A stretch of DNA of 49,604 bases from Blastococcus sp. (GCA_025965795.1 JAOPWH010000095.1:1-49604), one strand, 5' to 3'; positions 35,104-46,220 are shown, counted from the stretch's first letter. Notes: generated from the letters alone by a model not told the origin. Made by a program: numbers and translations.

Positions 35104-36066
35104 TCACTTCCGGGCCGTGCCTACTGCGTACAGCGCGATGCCGGCGGCGACGCTCACGTTGAGCGACTCGGTGTCGCGGTCGATCGGGATGCGGACGACG
35201 ACGTCGCAGCGCTCGCGCACGAGCCGCGACAGCCCGGTGCCCTCGGCGCCGACGACGAGCGCCACCGGATCGGCGAACCCGTCGTAGTCGCCCAGGTCCA
35301 TGTCGCCATCCCCGGCCAGACCCACGGTCTGCAGCCCCGCGTCCTGGTAGGAGGCGAGGGTGCGGGCGAGGTTGACCGCCCTGGCGACCCGGATCCGCGC
35401 GGCGGCGCCGGCGCTCGTGCGCCAGGCCGACGCCGTCATGCCCACGGCACGGCGCTGCGGCACGACCACGCCGTGCGCGTCGAAGGCGGCCGCGGAACGG
35501 ACGACGGCGCCGAGGTTGCGCGGATCGGTCACCCCGTCCATCGCCACGATCAGCGGTGGCCGGCCGGAGTTGCGCGCCAGGTCCATCAGGTCGTCGGGAT
35601 GGGCGTAGTCGTACGGCGGCACCTGCAGGCCGATGCCCTGGTGCAGGGCTCCGCTGGACATCCGGTCGAACTCGGCCTTGCCCACCTCGAGCAGCGGCAG
35701 CCCGCGGTCGGCGGCCAGGGTGATGGCCTCGGCGATCCGCTCGTCGGTGCCCCCACGAGAGGTGTCCCCGGTGACGACGTACAGCGCGTTCGCCGGAATC
35801 TTCGCGCGCAGCGCCTCGACCACCGGATTGCGGCCGAGCAGGAGTTCGGGGGCCTCCTCCGAGCGGCGCCGCTGACGGGCCCGGTCGGTGCGCTGGCGCT
35901 CCTCGGTGGCGGCGCGGCGCTGGGCGGGGTGGCCCGGACGGGCCTCTGCCGGTGGCGTCGCGCCCCGGCCTGCCAAGGAGCGGCGGTTCTTGCCGCCGGT
36001 TCCGGCGGTCGCGGTCTTCTTGCCTGCGCCGGTCGTGCGGCCGCGGCGCTGGCTGTTGCCGGCCAT
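35104..36066 (-). CDS. rlmB: 23S rRNA (guanosine-2'-O-)-methyltransferase RlmB (TrmH family)
   Basis: [80 protein letters not shown]. Confidence 0.96.
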   Translation of the reverse strand: MAGNSQRRGRTTGAGKKTATAGTGGKNRRSLAGRGATPPAEARPGHPAQRRAATEERQRTDRARQRRRSEEAPELLLGRNPVVEALRAKIPANALYVVTGDTSRGGTDERIAEAITLAADRGLPLLEVGKAEFDRMSSGALHQGIGLQVPPYDYAHPDDLMDLARNSGRPPLIVAMDGVTDPRNLGAVVRSAAAFDAHGVVVPQRRAVGMTASAWRTSAGAAARIRVARAVNLARTLASYQDAGLQTVGLAGDGDMDLGDYDGFADPVALVVGAEGTGLSRLVRERCDVVVRIPIDRDTESLNVSVAAGIALYAVGTARK

Positions 36067-37469
36067 CAGCGGGTCAGCTCCCATCGGGGTCCCTGCGGGG
36101 TGTCCTCGACGGAGACGCCGAGGCTGGTGAGCTGGTCGCGGATCGCGTCGGCGGCGGCGAAGTCCTTGCGCGCCCGCGCTGCCGCTCGCTGATCCAGGGC
36201 GAGCGACACCAGCCCGCCGGTCACGGACGCGAGCCGCTCGTCGCCGCCACCCGTCGACCACAGCGGGTCGAGCGGGTCGAGGCCGAGCACGCGCAGCATG
36301 GCGCGCACGGAGCCCAGGGCGCCGGCAACCGCCTTCTCGTCGCCGTCGGTCAGGGCGGTGTTGCCCTCGCGCACCGCGTCGTGGATGGCGGCGATCGCGG
36401 CGGGCGTGCCGAGGTCGTCGTCCAGGGCGTTGGTGAAGTCGGCGCACAGCACGCGGTTGCCGGCGTCTGCCCCTATCCGCTCGGCGGCCCGGCGGACGAA
36501 GGACTCGATCCGGCGGTAGGCCGCGGCGGACTCGTCGAGGGCACCCTCGGTGTACTCGATGGTCGACCGGTAGTGCGGTGCGAGGAGGTAGTAGCGCAGC
36601 TCGACCGGACGCACCCGCTGGACGACCTCGTCGACGAGCGCGGTGTTACCCATCGACTTGCTCATCTTCTCCCCGCCGAGGGTGACCCAGCCGTTGTGCA
36701 TCCAGTACCGCGCGAACGCGTCACCGGCGGCCCGCGACTGCGCCTGCTCGTTCTCGTGGTGCGGAAAGCGCAGATCGAGGCCACCGCCGTGGATGTCGAA
36801 CTCGCGGCCCAGGTACTTCCCGACCATCGCCGAGCACTCGAGGTGCCAGCCCGGCCGGCCGCGTCCCCACGGGGTGTCCCAGGACGCCGTCTCCGGCTCG
36901 CCGTCCTTGTGGCCCTTCCACAGCGCGAAGTCGCGGGGGTCGCGCTTGCGGTCGTCGGTCTCGGTGTCGGCGGCCGACTGCAGGTCCTCGAGCTTCTGCC
37001 CGGTCAGCTCCCCGTAGGCACCGAACGACCGGACGTCGAAGTAGACGTCGCCGTCGGCGGCGTAGGCGTGCCCGCCGTCGATCAGCCGCTGCATGAGCGC
37101 GACCATCTCGGGGATGTGACCGGTGGCCCGCGGCTCGTAGGTGGGCGGCAGGATCCCGAGGACGTCGTAGGCACGGGTGCAGGCCCGCTCGTTGTCGTAG
37201 GCCCAGGCCCACCAGGGGACGTCGTTGGCCTCGGCCTTCGCCAGGATCTTGTCGTCGATGTCGGTGACGTTGCGGACGTAGGTGACGTCGAGACCGCCCG
37301 CGATCAGCCACCGGCGGAGCACGTCGAAGGCCAGCGCGGCGCGGACGTGGCCGATGTGGGGGCGGCCCTGGACGGTGAGCCCGCAGACGTAGACCGACGC
37401 CCGACCGGCGCGCAGGGGCGTGAAGTCACGGACCGCACGCGCGGCCGTGTCGTACAGGCGGAGGCTCAC
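36066..37469 (-). CDS. cysS: Cysteinyl-tRNA synthetase
   Basis: [59 protein letters not shown] start. Confidence 0.97.
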   Translation of the reverse strand: MSLRLYDTAARAVRDFTPLRAGRASVYVCGLTVQGRPHIGHVRAALAFDVLRRWLIAGGLDVTYVRNVTDIDDKILAKAEANDVPWWAWAYDNERACTRAYDVLGILPPTYEPRATGHIPEMVALMQRLIDGGHAYAADGDVYFDVRSFGAYGELTGQKLEDLQSAADTETDDRKRDPRDFALWKGHKDGEPETASWDTPWGRGRPGWHLECSAMVGKYLGREFDIHGGGLDLRFPHHENEQAQSRAAGDAFARYWMHNGWVTLGGEKMSKSMGNTALVDEVVQRVRPVELRYYLLAPHYRSTIEYTEGALDESAAAYRRIESFVRRAAERIGADAGNRVLCADFTNALDDDLGTPAAIAAIHDAVREGNTALTDGDEKAVAGALGSVRAMLRVLGLDPLDPLWSTGGGDERLASVTGGLVSLALDQRAAARARKDFAAADAIRDQLTSLGVSVEDTPQGPRWELTR

Positions 37470-37975
37470 TGCGGAGAGTCTACGGCCCCTGGAGCGCCGG
37501 AATTCCGCACCACCAGGGCCGTCGCCACCGCCGCGCGGCCCTCGCCGCGACCGGTGAGCCCCAGGCCGTCGGTCGTGGTCGCCGTGACGCTCACCGGGGC
37601 ACCGAGGGCCGCGGACAGCGCAGCGTCGGCCTCGGCCCGTCGAGGGCCCAGCTTCGGGGTGCTCGCCACCAGCTGGACCGCGGCGTTGCCCACCTGCCAA
37701 CCGGCCCGGGCGAGCACCTCTCGTACGTGCTCCAGGATCGCCGTTCCCGTGGCCCCGGCCCAGCGGGGGTCGTCGGTGCCGAGCAGGCCCCCGATGTCAC
37801 CGAGACCGGCGGCGGAGAGGACGGCGTCGGTGAGCGCGTGCGCGACGACGTCACCGTCGGAGTGCCCGGCGCAGCCGTCGGCGCCGGGCCACTCCAGTCC
37901 GGCCAGCCGGCACGCGCGCCCGGGCTCGACGGGGTGGACGTCGGTGCCGATGCCCACCCGCGGCAGCTCGCTCAC
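37466..37975 (-). CDS. ispF: 2-C-methyl-D-erythritol 2,4-cyclodiphosphate synthase
   Basis: [64 protein letters not shown]. Confidence 0.97.
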   Translation of the reverse strand: MSELPRVGIGTDVHPVEPGRACRLAGLEWPGADGCAGHSDGDVVAHALTDAVLSAAGLGDIGGLLGTDDPRWAGATGTAILEHVREVLARAGWQVGNAAVQLVASTPKLGPRRAEADAALSAALGAPVSVTATTTDGLGLTGRGEGRAAVATALVVRNSGAPGAVDSPQ

Positions 37976-38634
37976 GCGCGAGCCTGCAGTTCAGCGAGAA
38001 CCAGATCGTGCGCCACCGTGACCTTCGCGGCCCGCTCGTCGCCGGCGACGGTGCCCACCTTGACGCCGGCGCTGTGCACGACGGCCGCGTCGTCGGTCAG
38101 CTCCGCATGGGTCGGCAGCCGGCCGTACGCCTGGACGAGCGTCGCGCGGGAGAAGCCCTGCGGGGTCTGCACCCGGCGGATCTGCTCCCGGGGCAGCGCC
38201 CCGGTGATCATGCCGTCGGGACCGACCGCCACCGTGGTGTCGACCACCGGCAGGACCGGGACGACGGCGCGGGCGCCGGCCTCGAGGGCGGCGAGCACGC
38301 GGCCGACCACCTCGGGCGGGGTGAGCGGGCGGGCGGCGTCGTGCACGAGGACGACGTCGGCAGCGGCACTCGCAGCCGAGAGCGCCGCTCGGACCGAGGC
38401 GGTACGCGTGGCCCCGCCGTCGACGAGGACCACGTCGTCCGGCAGCACCGCCGCGAACGCGGCGCGATCGGCCGCGGGAACGGCGACCACGACCTCGGTC
38501 ACGCCGCCGGCGCGCAGGGTGTCGACCGCCCAGCGGACCAGGGGCCGGCCGGCCAGCGGCACGAGCGCCTTCGGGACATCTGCCCCCAGACGCAGACCAC
38601 TCCCGGCCGCTGCGACGATGCCGACAGCGTGCAC
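37972..38634 (-). CDS. ispD: 2-C-methyl-D-erythritol 4-phosphate cytidylyltransferase
   Basis: [60 protein letters not shown]. Confidence 0.96.
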   Translation of the reverse strand: MHAVGIVAAAGSGLRLGADVPKALVPLAGRPLVRWAVDTLRAGGVTEVVVAVPAADRAAFAAVLPDDVVLVDGGATRTASVRAALSAASAAADVVLVHDAARPLTPPEVVGRVLAALEAGARAVVPVLPVVDTTVAVGPDGMITGALPREQIRRVQTPQGFSRATLVQAYGRLPTHAELTDDAAVVHSAGVKVGTVAGDERAAKVTVAHDLVLAELQARA

Positions 38635-38686
38635 GGGAGTGGTCCGGGTGTCTCTGGGGTGGGGCCGTGTGCTCAGTTGCCCGAGC

Positions 38687-39169
38687 TCAGCTCGCGAGGA
38701 CCTCGTCGAGGAGAACCTCGGCCTTGTCCTCGTTGGTGCCCTCGGCGAGCGCGAGCTCGCTGACCAGGATCTGCCGGGCCTTCGAGAGCATGCGCTTCTC
38801 GCCGGCCGAGAGCCCACGGTCCTTGTCGCGGCGCCACAGGTCACGGACGCCCTCGGCGACCTTGTTCACGTCACCCGAAGCAAGCTTCTCGAGGTTCGCC
38901 TTGTAGCGGCGCGACCAGTTGGTCGGCTCCTCCGTGTGCGGTGCGCGAAGCACCTCGAAGACCTTGTTGAGGCCTTCCTGACCGACGACGTCGCGGACGC
39001 CGACGATCTCTGCGTTGTCAGCCGGCACACGCACCGTCAGGTCGCCCTGAGCGACCTTCAGTACGAGGTAGGCCCTCTCGACGCCCTTGATGGTGCGCTG
39101 CTCGATCGCCTCGATCAGTGCGGCACCGTGGTGCGGGTAGACAACGGTCTCGCCGACAGTGAAGCCCAT
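38687..39169 (-). CDS. carD: CarD-family transcriptional regulator
   Basis: [52 protein letters not shown]...[21 protein letters not shown]. Confidence 0.97.
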   Translation of the reverse strand: MGFTVGETVVYPHHGAALIEAIEQRTIKGVERAYLVLKVAQGDLTVRVPADNAEIVGVRDVVGQEGLNKVFEVLRAPHTEEPTNWSRRYKANLEKLASGDVNKVAEGVRDLWRRDKDRGLSAGEKRMLSKARQILVSELALAEGTNEDKAEVLLDEVLAS

Positions 39170-39290
39170 GTGGATGTGACCCCTTTCGCTGACCCGATGT
39201 TACCACGGCACACTGACGAGCGGCTCGGGCCGGGACCGTAAATCTGCAGGTCAGAAGGCTGATCAAGGATTGATGAGGGGTTGACAGAGC

Positions 39291-40148
39291 GTGCCTGATG
39301 TGCCTCGGCGGGAAGGTGGAGGGCTGCCGGCCGCCCCTGCCCTGGTCGCCGCGACGCACCCGGGACCGACTGCGGCGGTGACCGTCGTGGCGACCCTGCT
39401 GGCGGTCGCGGCCGGGGTGACGGCTGGGCGGACGGCGCTGGTCTTCGCGGCCGTCCTCGCAGGTCAGGCCTCCATCGGATGGAGCAACGACTGGCTCGAC
39501 GCCGATCGCGACCGGGCCGTCGCGCGAGGGGACAAGCCCGTCGTCCAGGGTGCCGTCCGGCCCGGCCAACTCCGCTCGGCGGCGATCGGAGCCGCCGCGC
39601 TGGCGGTCGCCCTGTCCCTGGCCCTGGGTGTCGTCCCCGGCGTACTGCTCCTGCTCCTGGTGGCCGGCGGTTGGGCCTACAACGCGGGCCTGAAACGCAC
39701 GTGGGCCTCCGTCGTGGGATACGTCGTCGGATTCGGGGCACTGCCGGCCGGGGTCGTCGCCGCGGCGCCAGGAACCCCCGCCGCCCCCTGGTGGCTGGTG
39801 GCCGCCGGCGCCGCGCTCGGCGCGGCAGCACACCTGGCCAACGTCGCACCCGATCTCGAGGACGACCTGGCGACCGGGGTCCGCGGACTGCCTCACCGGC
39901 TCGGGCCCCGTGTCAGCGCGTTCGCCGGGGCGCTGCTGCTGGGCGCGGCATCACTGGCACTCGTGCTCGGCCCGGAGGGTCGGCCGACTTCCGCCGGGTG
40001 GGCGGTCCTGATCCTGGCGGTCCCGGCCGTCGCGGTCGCCGCTCTGGCGGGAAGCCCGCGGTTCCGCCGCGCTGCCTTCCCGGCGATCCTTTTGCTGACC
40101 GTGCTCGACGTCGTGCTGCTGCTGGCCGGCGGGGCCACGCTCACCTGA
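39291..40148 (+). CDS. UbiA-family prenyltransferase
   Basis: SIGWSNDWLDADRDRAVARGDKPVVQG (NDxxDxxxD) and second aspartate region DLEDD; about 8 TM. Confidence 0.88.
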   Translation: MPDVPRREGGGLPAAPALVAATHPGPTAAVTVVATLLAVAAGVTAGRTALVFAAVLAGQASIGWSNDWLDADRDRAVARGDKPVVQGAVRPGQLRSAAIGAAALAVALSLALGVVPGVLLLLLVAGGWAYNAGLKRTWASVVGYVVGFGALPAGVVAAAPGTPAAPWWLVAAGAALGAAAHLANVAPDLEDDLATGVRGLPHRLGPRVSAFAGALLLGAASLALVLGPEGRPTSAGWAVLILAVPAVAVAALAGSPRFRRAAFPAILLLTVLDVVLLLAGGATLT

Positions 40149-40170
40149 TCGCGGCCCCGCGGACGCCGGA

Positions 40171-41160
40171 TCAGTCGCGGCCGTTGCCCTTGCCGCTGTC
40201 GCCCCCGCGCTCGCCGCCGCTGTTGTAGCCGTTGCCGTTGCCGTTGCCGTGGCCGTGGCCGTGGCCGTGGCTGCTGCCGCCGGAGCGCCCGCTGTCCTCG
40301 GTCCGCTGCGCCGTCTCGGCATCCTCGGGAGTCTCGACCTCGGGGGCCTCGACCTCCGGTGCCTCCACCTCGGAGCCGTCGCCTGCCTCGGTGCTGTCGT
40401 CGGTGCCTTCCGGCGCGGCGACGGTGCCGCACTCGGTGACCTCGCGGCCCTTGCGCTCGTCGTTGCGGTGGTGCGCCCAGCAGCTCACGGTGGCGCCGTC
40501 GGCCCAGCCGTGCTCGGAGCCGTAGCTGACCCAGTCACCGAACGACTGGTCGGCAGCCGGCCCCTGGCCGGCCCAGGTGTCGTGCGTCAGCGCCACCGGA
40601 GCGTCGACTCCCACGGGCGCCGCGACGGGTTCCTGGACCGGCGCCTCCTCGACGGGAGTCTCGTCGGCCGGGGCTCCGGTCGGCTCCTGGACCGGCGCCT
40701 CCTTCGTCGTCTCGCCGTCGACCACCGAGGTGAACGTGCTCTGCACGGGGTCCGGCAGGACACCGGCGGCACCTGCGCCGGTGAAGGCCACGAGGGCGAC
40801 ACCGGCACCGGTGCAGGCCTGTGCGACGGCGCCGGCGGAGAGGATCTTGGCAACGAGGGCGGGGAAGAACATGGCGGTACGTCTCCGTATCCGGACGCGG
40901 GCGGGCCGCCGGAGGGGCGGGCTCCCGGCCGATCTGGCCGTCCGGGCGGACGGGCTCGACTGGTCGGTGAGAAGACCGGTCACCAGCAGTTCAGCGAGGG
41001 CGGCGTTGGGCCGGCCCGGCGTCGTCGCCGTCGCCCGGACCGCCTCGGAGAAGACGGCGACACCCGCGAAGGTGTCGGCCGCTCCGTCCGGGACGGGCCG
41101 GCCGGCGAGGTACGCCTCGAAGGCGTCCTCGACGGCTGCGTCGTCGGCTGCTGTGGTCAT
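40171..41160 (-). CDS. Putative ECF sigma-associated single-pass membrane protein (possible anti-sigma), low-complexity C-terminus
   Basis: N-terminal MTTAADDAAVEDAFEAYLAGRPVPDGAADTFAGVAVFSEAVRATA, TM AVAQACTGAGVALVAFTGAGAAGV, C-terminal EVEAPEVEAPEVETPE and HGHGHGHGNGNGNG; 10 bp downstream of sigma gene. Confidence 0.75.
   Translation of the reverse strand: MTTAADDAAVEDAFEAYLAGRPVPDGAADTFAGVAVFSEAVRATATTPGRPNAALAELLVTGLLTDQSSPSARTARSAGSPPLRRPARVRIRRRTAMFFPALVAKILSAGAVAQACTGAGVALVAFTGAGAAGVLPDPVQSTFTSVVDGETTKEAPVQEPTGAPADETPVEEAPVQEPVAAPVGVDAPVALTHDTWAGQGPAADQSFGDWVSYGSEHGWADGATVSCWAHHRNDERKGREVTECGTVAAPEGTDDSTEAGDGSEVEAPEVEAPEVETPEDAETAQRTEDSGRSGGSSHGHGHGHGNGNGNGYNSGGERGGDSGKGNGRD
40231..40270 (-). 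repeat. Hexanucleotide tandem repeats encoding (HG)n(NG)n
   Basis: (GTTGCC)3(GTGGCC)3 on the plus strand. Confidence 0.85.
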
Positions 41161-41170
41161 CTCATCCCTG

Positions 41171-41773
41171 TCATCGCCGCGACGGCCCGTAGGGGTTCGC
41201 TCCCGCGCCGACTTTTTCTCCCATGTCCGGGGAGGCGGCCTCGATGCGGTCCCGGAGGGTGCGCAGCCCCCGCCGTTGCAGCGCCTTGACCGAGGCCACC
41301 GACCGGCCGAGCACGGCAGCCACCTGCTCCACCGTGAGATCGGCCAGGATGCGCAGCAGCAGGACCGACCGCTGGTCGGCGGGCAGTCCGGAACACATGC
41401 GCTCCACCTTCTCGGCCCCCACACGGACCAGTGCGTCCTCCTCGACGTCTCCCCCGAGGTGCTCGGCGAGGTCGCCGGGGTCGTCGGCGACCTGCGGCCG
41501 ACGGCTCCGACGACGCCAGTCGTCGACGAGCCGGCGGTGGGCGATGGTGAACACCCAGGCACGCAGATCGCTCTCGTCGCCGGTGAACCCGGCCAGGCCG
41601 GTGAAGACGCCGAGGAAGGTCTCGCTGGCGAGGTCGTCGGGCTCGACGGCCCCGTGCAGTCGGAGATATCCGGTGACCGAGGGCGACAGGTCGCGGTAGA
41701 GGACCTCGAAGGCCCACGCGCCCCCGGCCTGAGCGGCGTGGAGGACGTCGTCGAACGGCAGCCCCGTGCCCAT
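41171..41773 (-). CDS. ECF RNA polymerase sigma factor
   Basis: FEVLYRDLSPSVTGYLRLHGAVEPDDLASETFLGVF...LRAWVFTIAHRRLVDDWRRR; LPADQRSVLLLRILADLTVEQVAAVLGRSVASVKALQRRGLRTLRD. Confidence 0.93.
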   Translation of the reverse strand: MGTGLPFDDVLHAAQAGGAWAFEVLYRDLSPSVTGYLRLHGAVEPDDLASETFLGVFTGLAGFTGDESDLRAWVFTIAHRRLVDDWRRRSRRPQVADDPGDLAEHLGGDVEEDALVRVGAEKVERMCSGLPADQRSVLLLRILADLTVEQVAAVLGRSVASVKALQRRGLRTLRDRIEAASPDMGEKVGAGANPYGPSRR

Positions 41774-41975
41774 CCGTCCTCCTTCGTCCGATCCCGCTCC
41801 TCTCTGATCGGCAGTCCGGAGGCGCGGCCGGACCGCGACGCCCCGATCGGGCGACGGCTCGCGGAGGGGGAACGCTTCCCTGTCCGGCGACCGCGGGAGC
41901 CGCCCGATAGGCTCCAGTCGTCCCGGAGCCACCGATCCCCCGGTGGCCGGCCCGTTCCGCTGGAGGTCGACGGCT

Positions 41976-42563
41976 GTGAACCGCGCGCTTCGCGCCGCCA
42001 CGATGAGCGTGCTGCTCCTCTCCCCCGTCGCGCTCTCCGCCTGCAGCGCGGGGCAGGTCACGCAGACGGCCTCGCAGATCCGGGACAAGGTCGGCGACTC
42101 GGTCCGCGTCGGCGCGATCACCGTGCGCGCCGTCGAGTTGGAGCACCCCCGCGGCAACCAGTACGACGCAGGTGACGACGCTCCACTGCGCATGGCCATC
42201 GTGAACAGCAGCAACGAGAGCGACACGCTCACCGACGTCCAGGGCGAGGGGTTCGCGTCGGCCGAGATCACCGGCGCCGTGCCCGAGGGCGCCACGAGCA
42301 GCGACGCGCCGACGGAGATCGAGATCCCGGCCGACGGCTCCGTCTTCGTCGGTGAGAACGACGTCACGATCACCCTCACCGACCTCAGCGAGTCGATGAC
42401 CACCGGCCAGCGGCTCCAACTCGTCCTCACCTTCCAGAACGCCGGTGAGGTGACGGTGCTGGCCTCCGTCGCCAACCCCGACGGGGAAGAGGCCCGAGGC
42501 CAGGCCTTCGACTTCCACGAGAAGACGACCAGCCGCGAGGGTGGCGAGAACGGCCCGGGCTGA
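41976..42563 (+). CDS. Lipoprotein, LpqE-like by position
   Basis: Lipobox VALSACSAG; secreted beta-rich sequence; immediately upstream of radA as lpqE is in mycobacteria. Confidence 0.75.
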   Translation: MNRALRAATMSVLLLSPVALSACSAGQVTQTASQIRDKVGDSVRVGAITVRAVELEHPRGNQYDAGDDAPLRMAIVNSSNESDTLTDVQGEGFASAEITGAVPEGATSSDAPTEIEIPADGSVFVGENDVTITLTDLSESMTTGQRLQLVLTFQNAGEVTVLASVANPDGEEARGQAFDFHEKTTSREGGENGPG

Positions 42564-42629
42564 CGCGTCCTCCCCCGTCCGCTCGCCGGCCTCTCCGGAA
42601 CTGTCGGTCCTCGCGGTTAACGTCGCCGA

Positions 42630-43997
42630 GTGCCCGCCCCCGGAGTGAAGTCCACCCGTCCGTCCCACCGCTGCACCGAGTGCGGCTTCGCCTCGGCGAA
42701 GTGGGTGGGGCGGTGCCCGGAGTGCCAGGCCTGGGGCACGCTGCAGGAGCACGGGGCCCCCACGACGCCGCTGCGGTCGGTGAAGGCCGGCCCGGTCACC
42801 GCGCCCGCCCTCCCGATCGCCCAGGTCGAGCTGGCCGGAGCGCGCGCCGTCCCCACCGGGATCGAGGAGTTCGACCGCGTGCTGGGCGGCGGACTGGTAC
42901 CGGGCGCCGTACTGCTGGTGGCCGGCGAGCCCGGCGTCGGCAAGTCGACGCTGCTGCTGGAGGTCGCCCACCGGGTCGCGGCCAGCAACGGTCCCGCCCT
43001 CGTCGTCTCCGGTGAGGAGTCCGCGGGCCAGGTCCGGCTGCGGGCGGAGCGGATCGGCGCCCTGCACGACCAGCTCTACCTGGCTGCCGAGACCGAACTG
43101 TCGGCCGTGCTGGCCCACGTGGAGGCGGTCAATCCGTCGCTGCTGATCCTCGACAGCGTGCAGACCGTCCGCTCCCCCGCCGTCGACGGCACCGACGGCG
43201 GCGCCACGCAGGTCCGTGCCGTGGCCAGTGCGCTGACCGGCGTCGCCAAGAGCCGTGGGATGACGACGATCCTCGTCGGGCACGTCACCAAGGACGGCGC
43301 GATCGCCGGTCCCCGCACCCTCGAGCACCTGGTCGACGTGGTGATCTCCTTCGACGGCGAACGGCACTCCAGCCTGCGGCTGGTGCGGGCGATCAAGAAC
43401 CGGTTCGGCCCGGCCGACGAGATCGGCTGCTTCGAGATCGGCGACCGCGGCGTGGTCGGCGTCCCCGACCCCTCCGCCCTCTTCGTGTCACGACGCTCGG
43501 CACCGGTGCCGGGCAGCTGCGTCACCGTCACCCTGGAGGGGAGCCGGCCACTGCTCGCGGAGGTCCAGGCACTGGTGGCGAGCTCCGGCGGTGGCGGCTC
43601 GCCCCGCCGGGCGGTCAGCGGCCTGGACTCCCAGCGGGTGGCCATGGTCAACGCCGTGGTCGAGCGACGCGGCGGGGTCAAGCTGGCCGACGCGGACGTG
43701 TTCGCCGCCTCGGTCGGCGGGGTGCGGATCGCCGAGCCGGCCGCTGATCTGGCGCTCGCCCTGGCCATCGCGTCCGCGGCGAAGGACCACCCGCTGCCGG
43801 CCGGCACCGTCGCGATCGGCGAGGTGGGCCTCTCCGGGGAGATCCGGCGAGTGGGCGGAACCGGACGCCGGCTCGCCGAGGCGGCACGTCAGGGATACAA
43901 GGTCGCCCTCGTGCCCGTCGACTCCGGACCGGCCCCGCGCGGCATGCGCCTGGTCGAGGTCCCCGACCTCGGCGCGGCGTTCAGCCGGTTGTTCTAG
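42630..43997 (+). CDS. radA: DNA repair protein RadA
   Basis: HRCTECGFASAKWVGRCPECQAWGT zinc finger; GEPGVGKSTLLLEVA; KNRFG motif. Confidence 0.97.
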   Translation: MPAPGVKSTRPSHRCTECGFASAKWVGRCPECQAWGTLQEHGAPTTPLRSVKAGPVTAPALPIAQVELAGARAVPTGIEEFDRVLGGGLVPGAVLLVAGEPGVGKSTLLLEVAHRVAASNGPALVVSGEESAGQVRLRAERIGALHDQLYLAAETELSAVLAHVEAVNPSLLILDSVQTVRSPAVDGTDGGATQVRAVASALTGVAKSRGMTTILVGHVTKDGAIAGPRTLEHLVDVVISFDGERHSSLRLVRAIKNRFGPADEIGCFEIGDRGVVGVPDPSALFVSRRSAPVPGSCVTVTLEGSRPLLAEVQALVASSGGGGSPRRAVSGLDSQRVAMVNAVVERRGGVKLADADVFAASVGGVRIAEPAADLALALAIASAAKDHPLPAGTVAIGEVGLSGEIRRVGGTGRRLAEAARQGYKVALVPVDSGPAPRGMRLVEVPDLGAAFSRLF

Positions 43998-44099
43998 CTC
44001 CGCAGAGTCTCGATTCGGCCGCGAAAGCCCGGCCCGGACCCGTGTTCACCCCGGCCACGTAGACTCAGCCGCCGCACCACTCGACCGTCAGGAGCGCTC

Positions 44100-45185
44100 G
44101 TGCCCGCCGAGGTGGACCCCGAGATCGCGTTGCGCGAACTCCTCGGCCGCATCGCCCCCGGGACGGCCCTGCGCGACGGTCTCGAGCGCATCCTCGCCGG
44201 CCGTACCGGGGCGCTGATCGTCCTCGGCTACGACCGGGTGGTCGAGTCGCTGTGCACCGGCGGCTTCGCCCTCGACGTCGCCCTGTCGGCGACGCGGCTG
44301 CGCGAGCTCGCGAAGATGGACGGCGCGGTGATCGTCTCCTACGACGGCATGCGGATCGTGCGGGCGGGCGTGCACCTCATGCCAGACCCCACCATCCCCA
44401 CCGAGGAGTCGGGCACCCGGCACCGCACGGCCGAGCGGGTCGCGCTGCAGACCGGCTTCCCGGTGATCTCGGTGAGCCAGTCGATGCACATCATCAGCGT
44501 CTACGTGGCCGCCCGCCGGTACACCCTCGAGCACCCGACCACGATCCTCGCCCGGGCGAATCAGGCCCTTGCTGCCCTGGAGCGCTACAAGCTGCGCCTC
44601 GACGAGGTCGCCAGCACGCTCTCGGCGCTGGAGATCGAGGACCTGGTGACGGTCCGCGATGCGATGAGCGTCAGCCAGCGGCTGGAGATGGTCCGTCGGA
44701 TCGCCGACGAGATCGAGGGCTTCGTCGTCGAGCTGGGCACCGACGGCCGGCTGCTCGCCCTGCAGCTGGACGAGATGCTCGCCGGTGTCGAGGAGGATCG
44801 CGGCCTCCTGGTGCGCGACTACCTACCGGGTAACGGGCGCCGGCCGCGCAGCATCGAGCAGGTGCTCACCGACCTGCGCGCGCTCTCGGCCACCGAGCTG
44901 CTCGACCTCTCGGCGGTTGCCCGCTGCTACGGCCTTCCGACCTCACCCGAGGCACTGGACTCCCCGGTCAGCCCGCGCGGCTACCGGCTGCTCAACCGCG
45001 TTCCCCGCCTCCCCGGCGGCATCATCGACCGCCTGGTCGACCACTTCGGCGGGCTGCAGAAGCTGCTGGCCGCCACCATCGAGGACCTGCTGGCCGTCGA
45101 AGGGGTCGGCGAGGCGCGCGCCCGCGGCATCCGCGAGGGCCTCTCCCGGCTGGCCGAGACCTCGATCCTCGACCGCTACAGCTGA
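44100..45185 (+). CDS. disA: DNA integrity scanning protein / diadenylate cyclase DisA
   Basis: [56 protein letters not shown] (DGA and RHR motifs), C-terminal HhH. Confidence 0.97.
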   Translation: MPAEVDPEIALRELLGRIAPGTALRDGLERILAGRTGALIVLGYDRVVESLCTGGFALDVALSATRLRELAKMDGAVIVSYDGMRIVRAGVHLMPDPTIPTEESGTRHRTAERVALQTGFPVISVSQSMHIISVYVAARRYTLEHPTTILARANQALAALERYKLRLDEVASTLSALEIEDLVTVRDAMSVSQRLEMVRRIADEIEGFVVELGTDGRLLALQLDEMLAGVEEDRGLLVRDYLPGNGRRPRSIEQVLTDLRALSATELLDLSAVARCYGLPTSPEALDSPVSPRGYRLLNRVPRLPGGIIDRLVDHFGGLQKLLAATIEDLLAVEGVGEARARGIREGLSRLAETSILDRYS

Positions 45186-45196
45186 AGCAGTGCGGA

Positions 45197-45421
45197 ATGG
45201 CGCGACGCCGCTGGAGCGATCTCAGCCAACGTAGCCGCAGGCTGATCGTCCTGGGCGCGGTCGTCGAGGGCGTCCTCAAGATCGCGGCGCTGCGGGACAT
45301 CAGGCGTCGCCCGGCGACACGGATCCGGGGCCCGAAGTGGGCCTGGCTCACCGCGGTCACCCTCGTCAACTCGGTCGGAGGCGCCCCGCTCGCGTACTTC
45401 CTCTTCGGCCGGCGGCGCTAG
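45197..45421 (+). CDS. Small hypothetical membrane protein (74 aa)
   Basis: MARRRWSDLSQRSRRLIVLGAVVEGVLKIAALRDIRRRPATRIRGPKWAWLTAVTLVNSVGGAPLAYFLFGRRR; two TM. Confidence 0.75.
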   Translation: MARRRWSDLSQRSRRLIVLGAVVEGVLKIAALRDIRRRPATRIRGPKWAWLTAVTLVNSVGGAPLAYFLFGRRR

Positions 45422-45447
45422 GCGAGCGCCTGGTCCGAACCTCGCAG

Positions 45448-46143
45448 TCAGCTGAGGGTGATCGGGGTGTCCGCACTCGTCTTGGTGCCCAGCCGGCCGC
45501 GGAGCAGATAGGAGCCCCGGGCCGGGGCCACCCGAGGGGCGGTGCAGGTCGGCTCACTGGTGCGCCCGCTCCAGACCAGCGGAAAGGACACCCTCGCGCC
45601 CGGGGCGAGGGTGCGGGTGTCCGGGCCCGCCTCCGGAAAGCAGTCGTTGCTGCCCCAGAGCCGGGTGCCGCGACCGTCCAACAGCACGATCTCCTGCAGG
45701 CCCTTGTCCAGCGGCCGCACGCAGGGAACGGGTGAGGTGTTCTGCACGACCAGCTCGAACGTCGGCTTGCTGCCCCCGGCCACCGACGCGGGCGCGCGCA
45801 CCGCGACGCCGATCATGTCGTCCGTGCACCGCCCGCCGGGCGCGGGAGCCGGCACGGCGGGGGTGGGCCGCGGCGCGGGGGTCGCCGTGACCGCCGGAAC
45901 GGCGTGCGTCGGCGTCCGGAGCCCGGTCATCGGGGGAACGATCTGTTCCAAGGCGGGTGTCGGGACGACGCGACTCGACGAGCTGGCGGCGGCCGGATCG
46001 GTGCCCGTCGTACCCAGCCGGCCGGTCGCCAGCGCGTATCCCAGCCAGCCACCGCCGCCGAGGAGCGCGACCACGACGAGCAGCACGACCACGCGCCGGC
46101 GCCAGTAGACGGCTGCGGGCAGCTCGCCGACGGGGTGCCACAC
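45448..46143 (-). CDS. Hypothetical single-TM secreted-domain protein (Rv3587c-like by position)
   Basis: N-terminal TM RVVVLLVVVALLGGGGWLGYAL; extracellular beta domain FELVVQNTSPVPCVRPL. Confidence 0.8.
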   Translation of the reverse strand: MWHPVGELPAAVYWRRRVVVLLVVVALLGGGGWLGYALATGRLGTTGTDPAAASSSSRVVPTPALEQIVPPMTGLRTPTHAVPAVTATPAPRPTPAVPAPAPGGRCTDDMIGVAVRAPASVAGGSKPTFELVVQNTSPVPCVRPLDKGLQEIVLLDGRGTRLWGSNDCFPEAGPDTRTLAPGARVSFPLVWSGRTSEPTCTAPRVAPARGSYLLRGRLGTKTSADTPITLS

Positions 46144-46220
46144 GCCGCGAACGGTAGTGGTCCGGTTCCGGCGCGGTGCTCGTGGCGCGCCGCTCCCGGA
46201 GAGCGGCAGACTGGGCTCCC

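Noticed and set aside
39230-39290. TTGACA-like and TTGATC-like boxes in the carD/UbiA intergenic region as promoters
   Set aside because: TTGACA at 39281 lies too close to the UbiA start to serve it and the minus-strand -10 is poor; not supportable without TSS data.
41157-43367. 736-aa minus-strand ORF spanning lpqE-like/radA
   Set aside because: Antisense to radA and out of frame with the sigma factor; no motifs.
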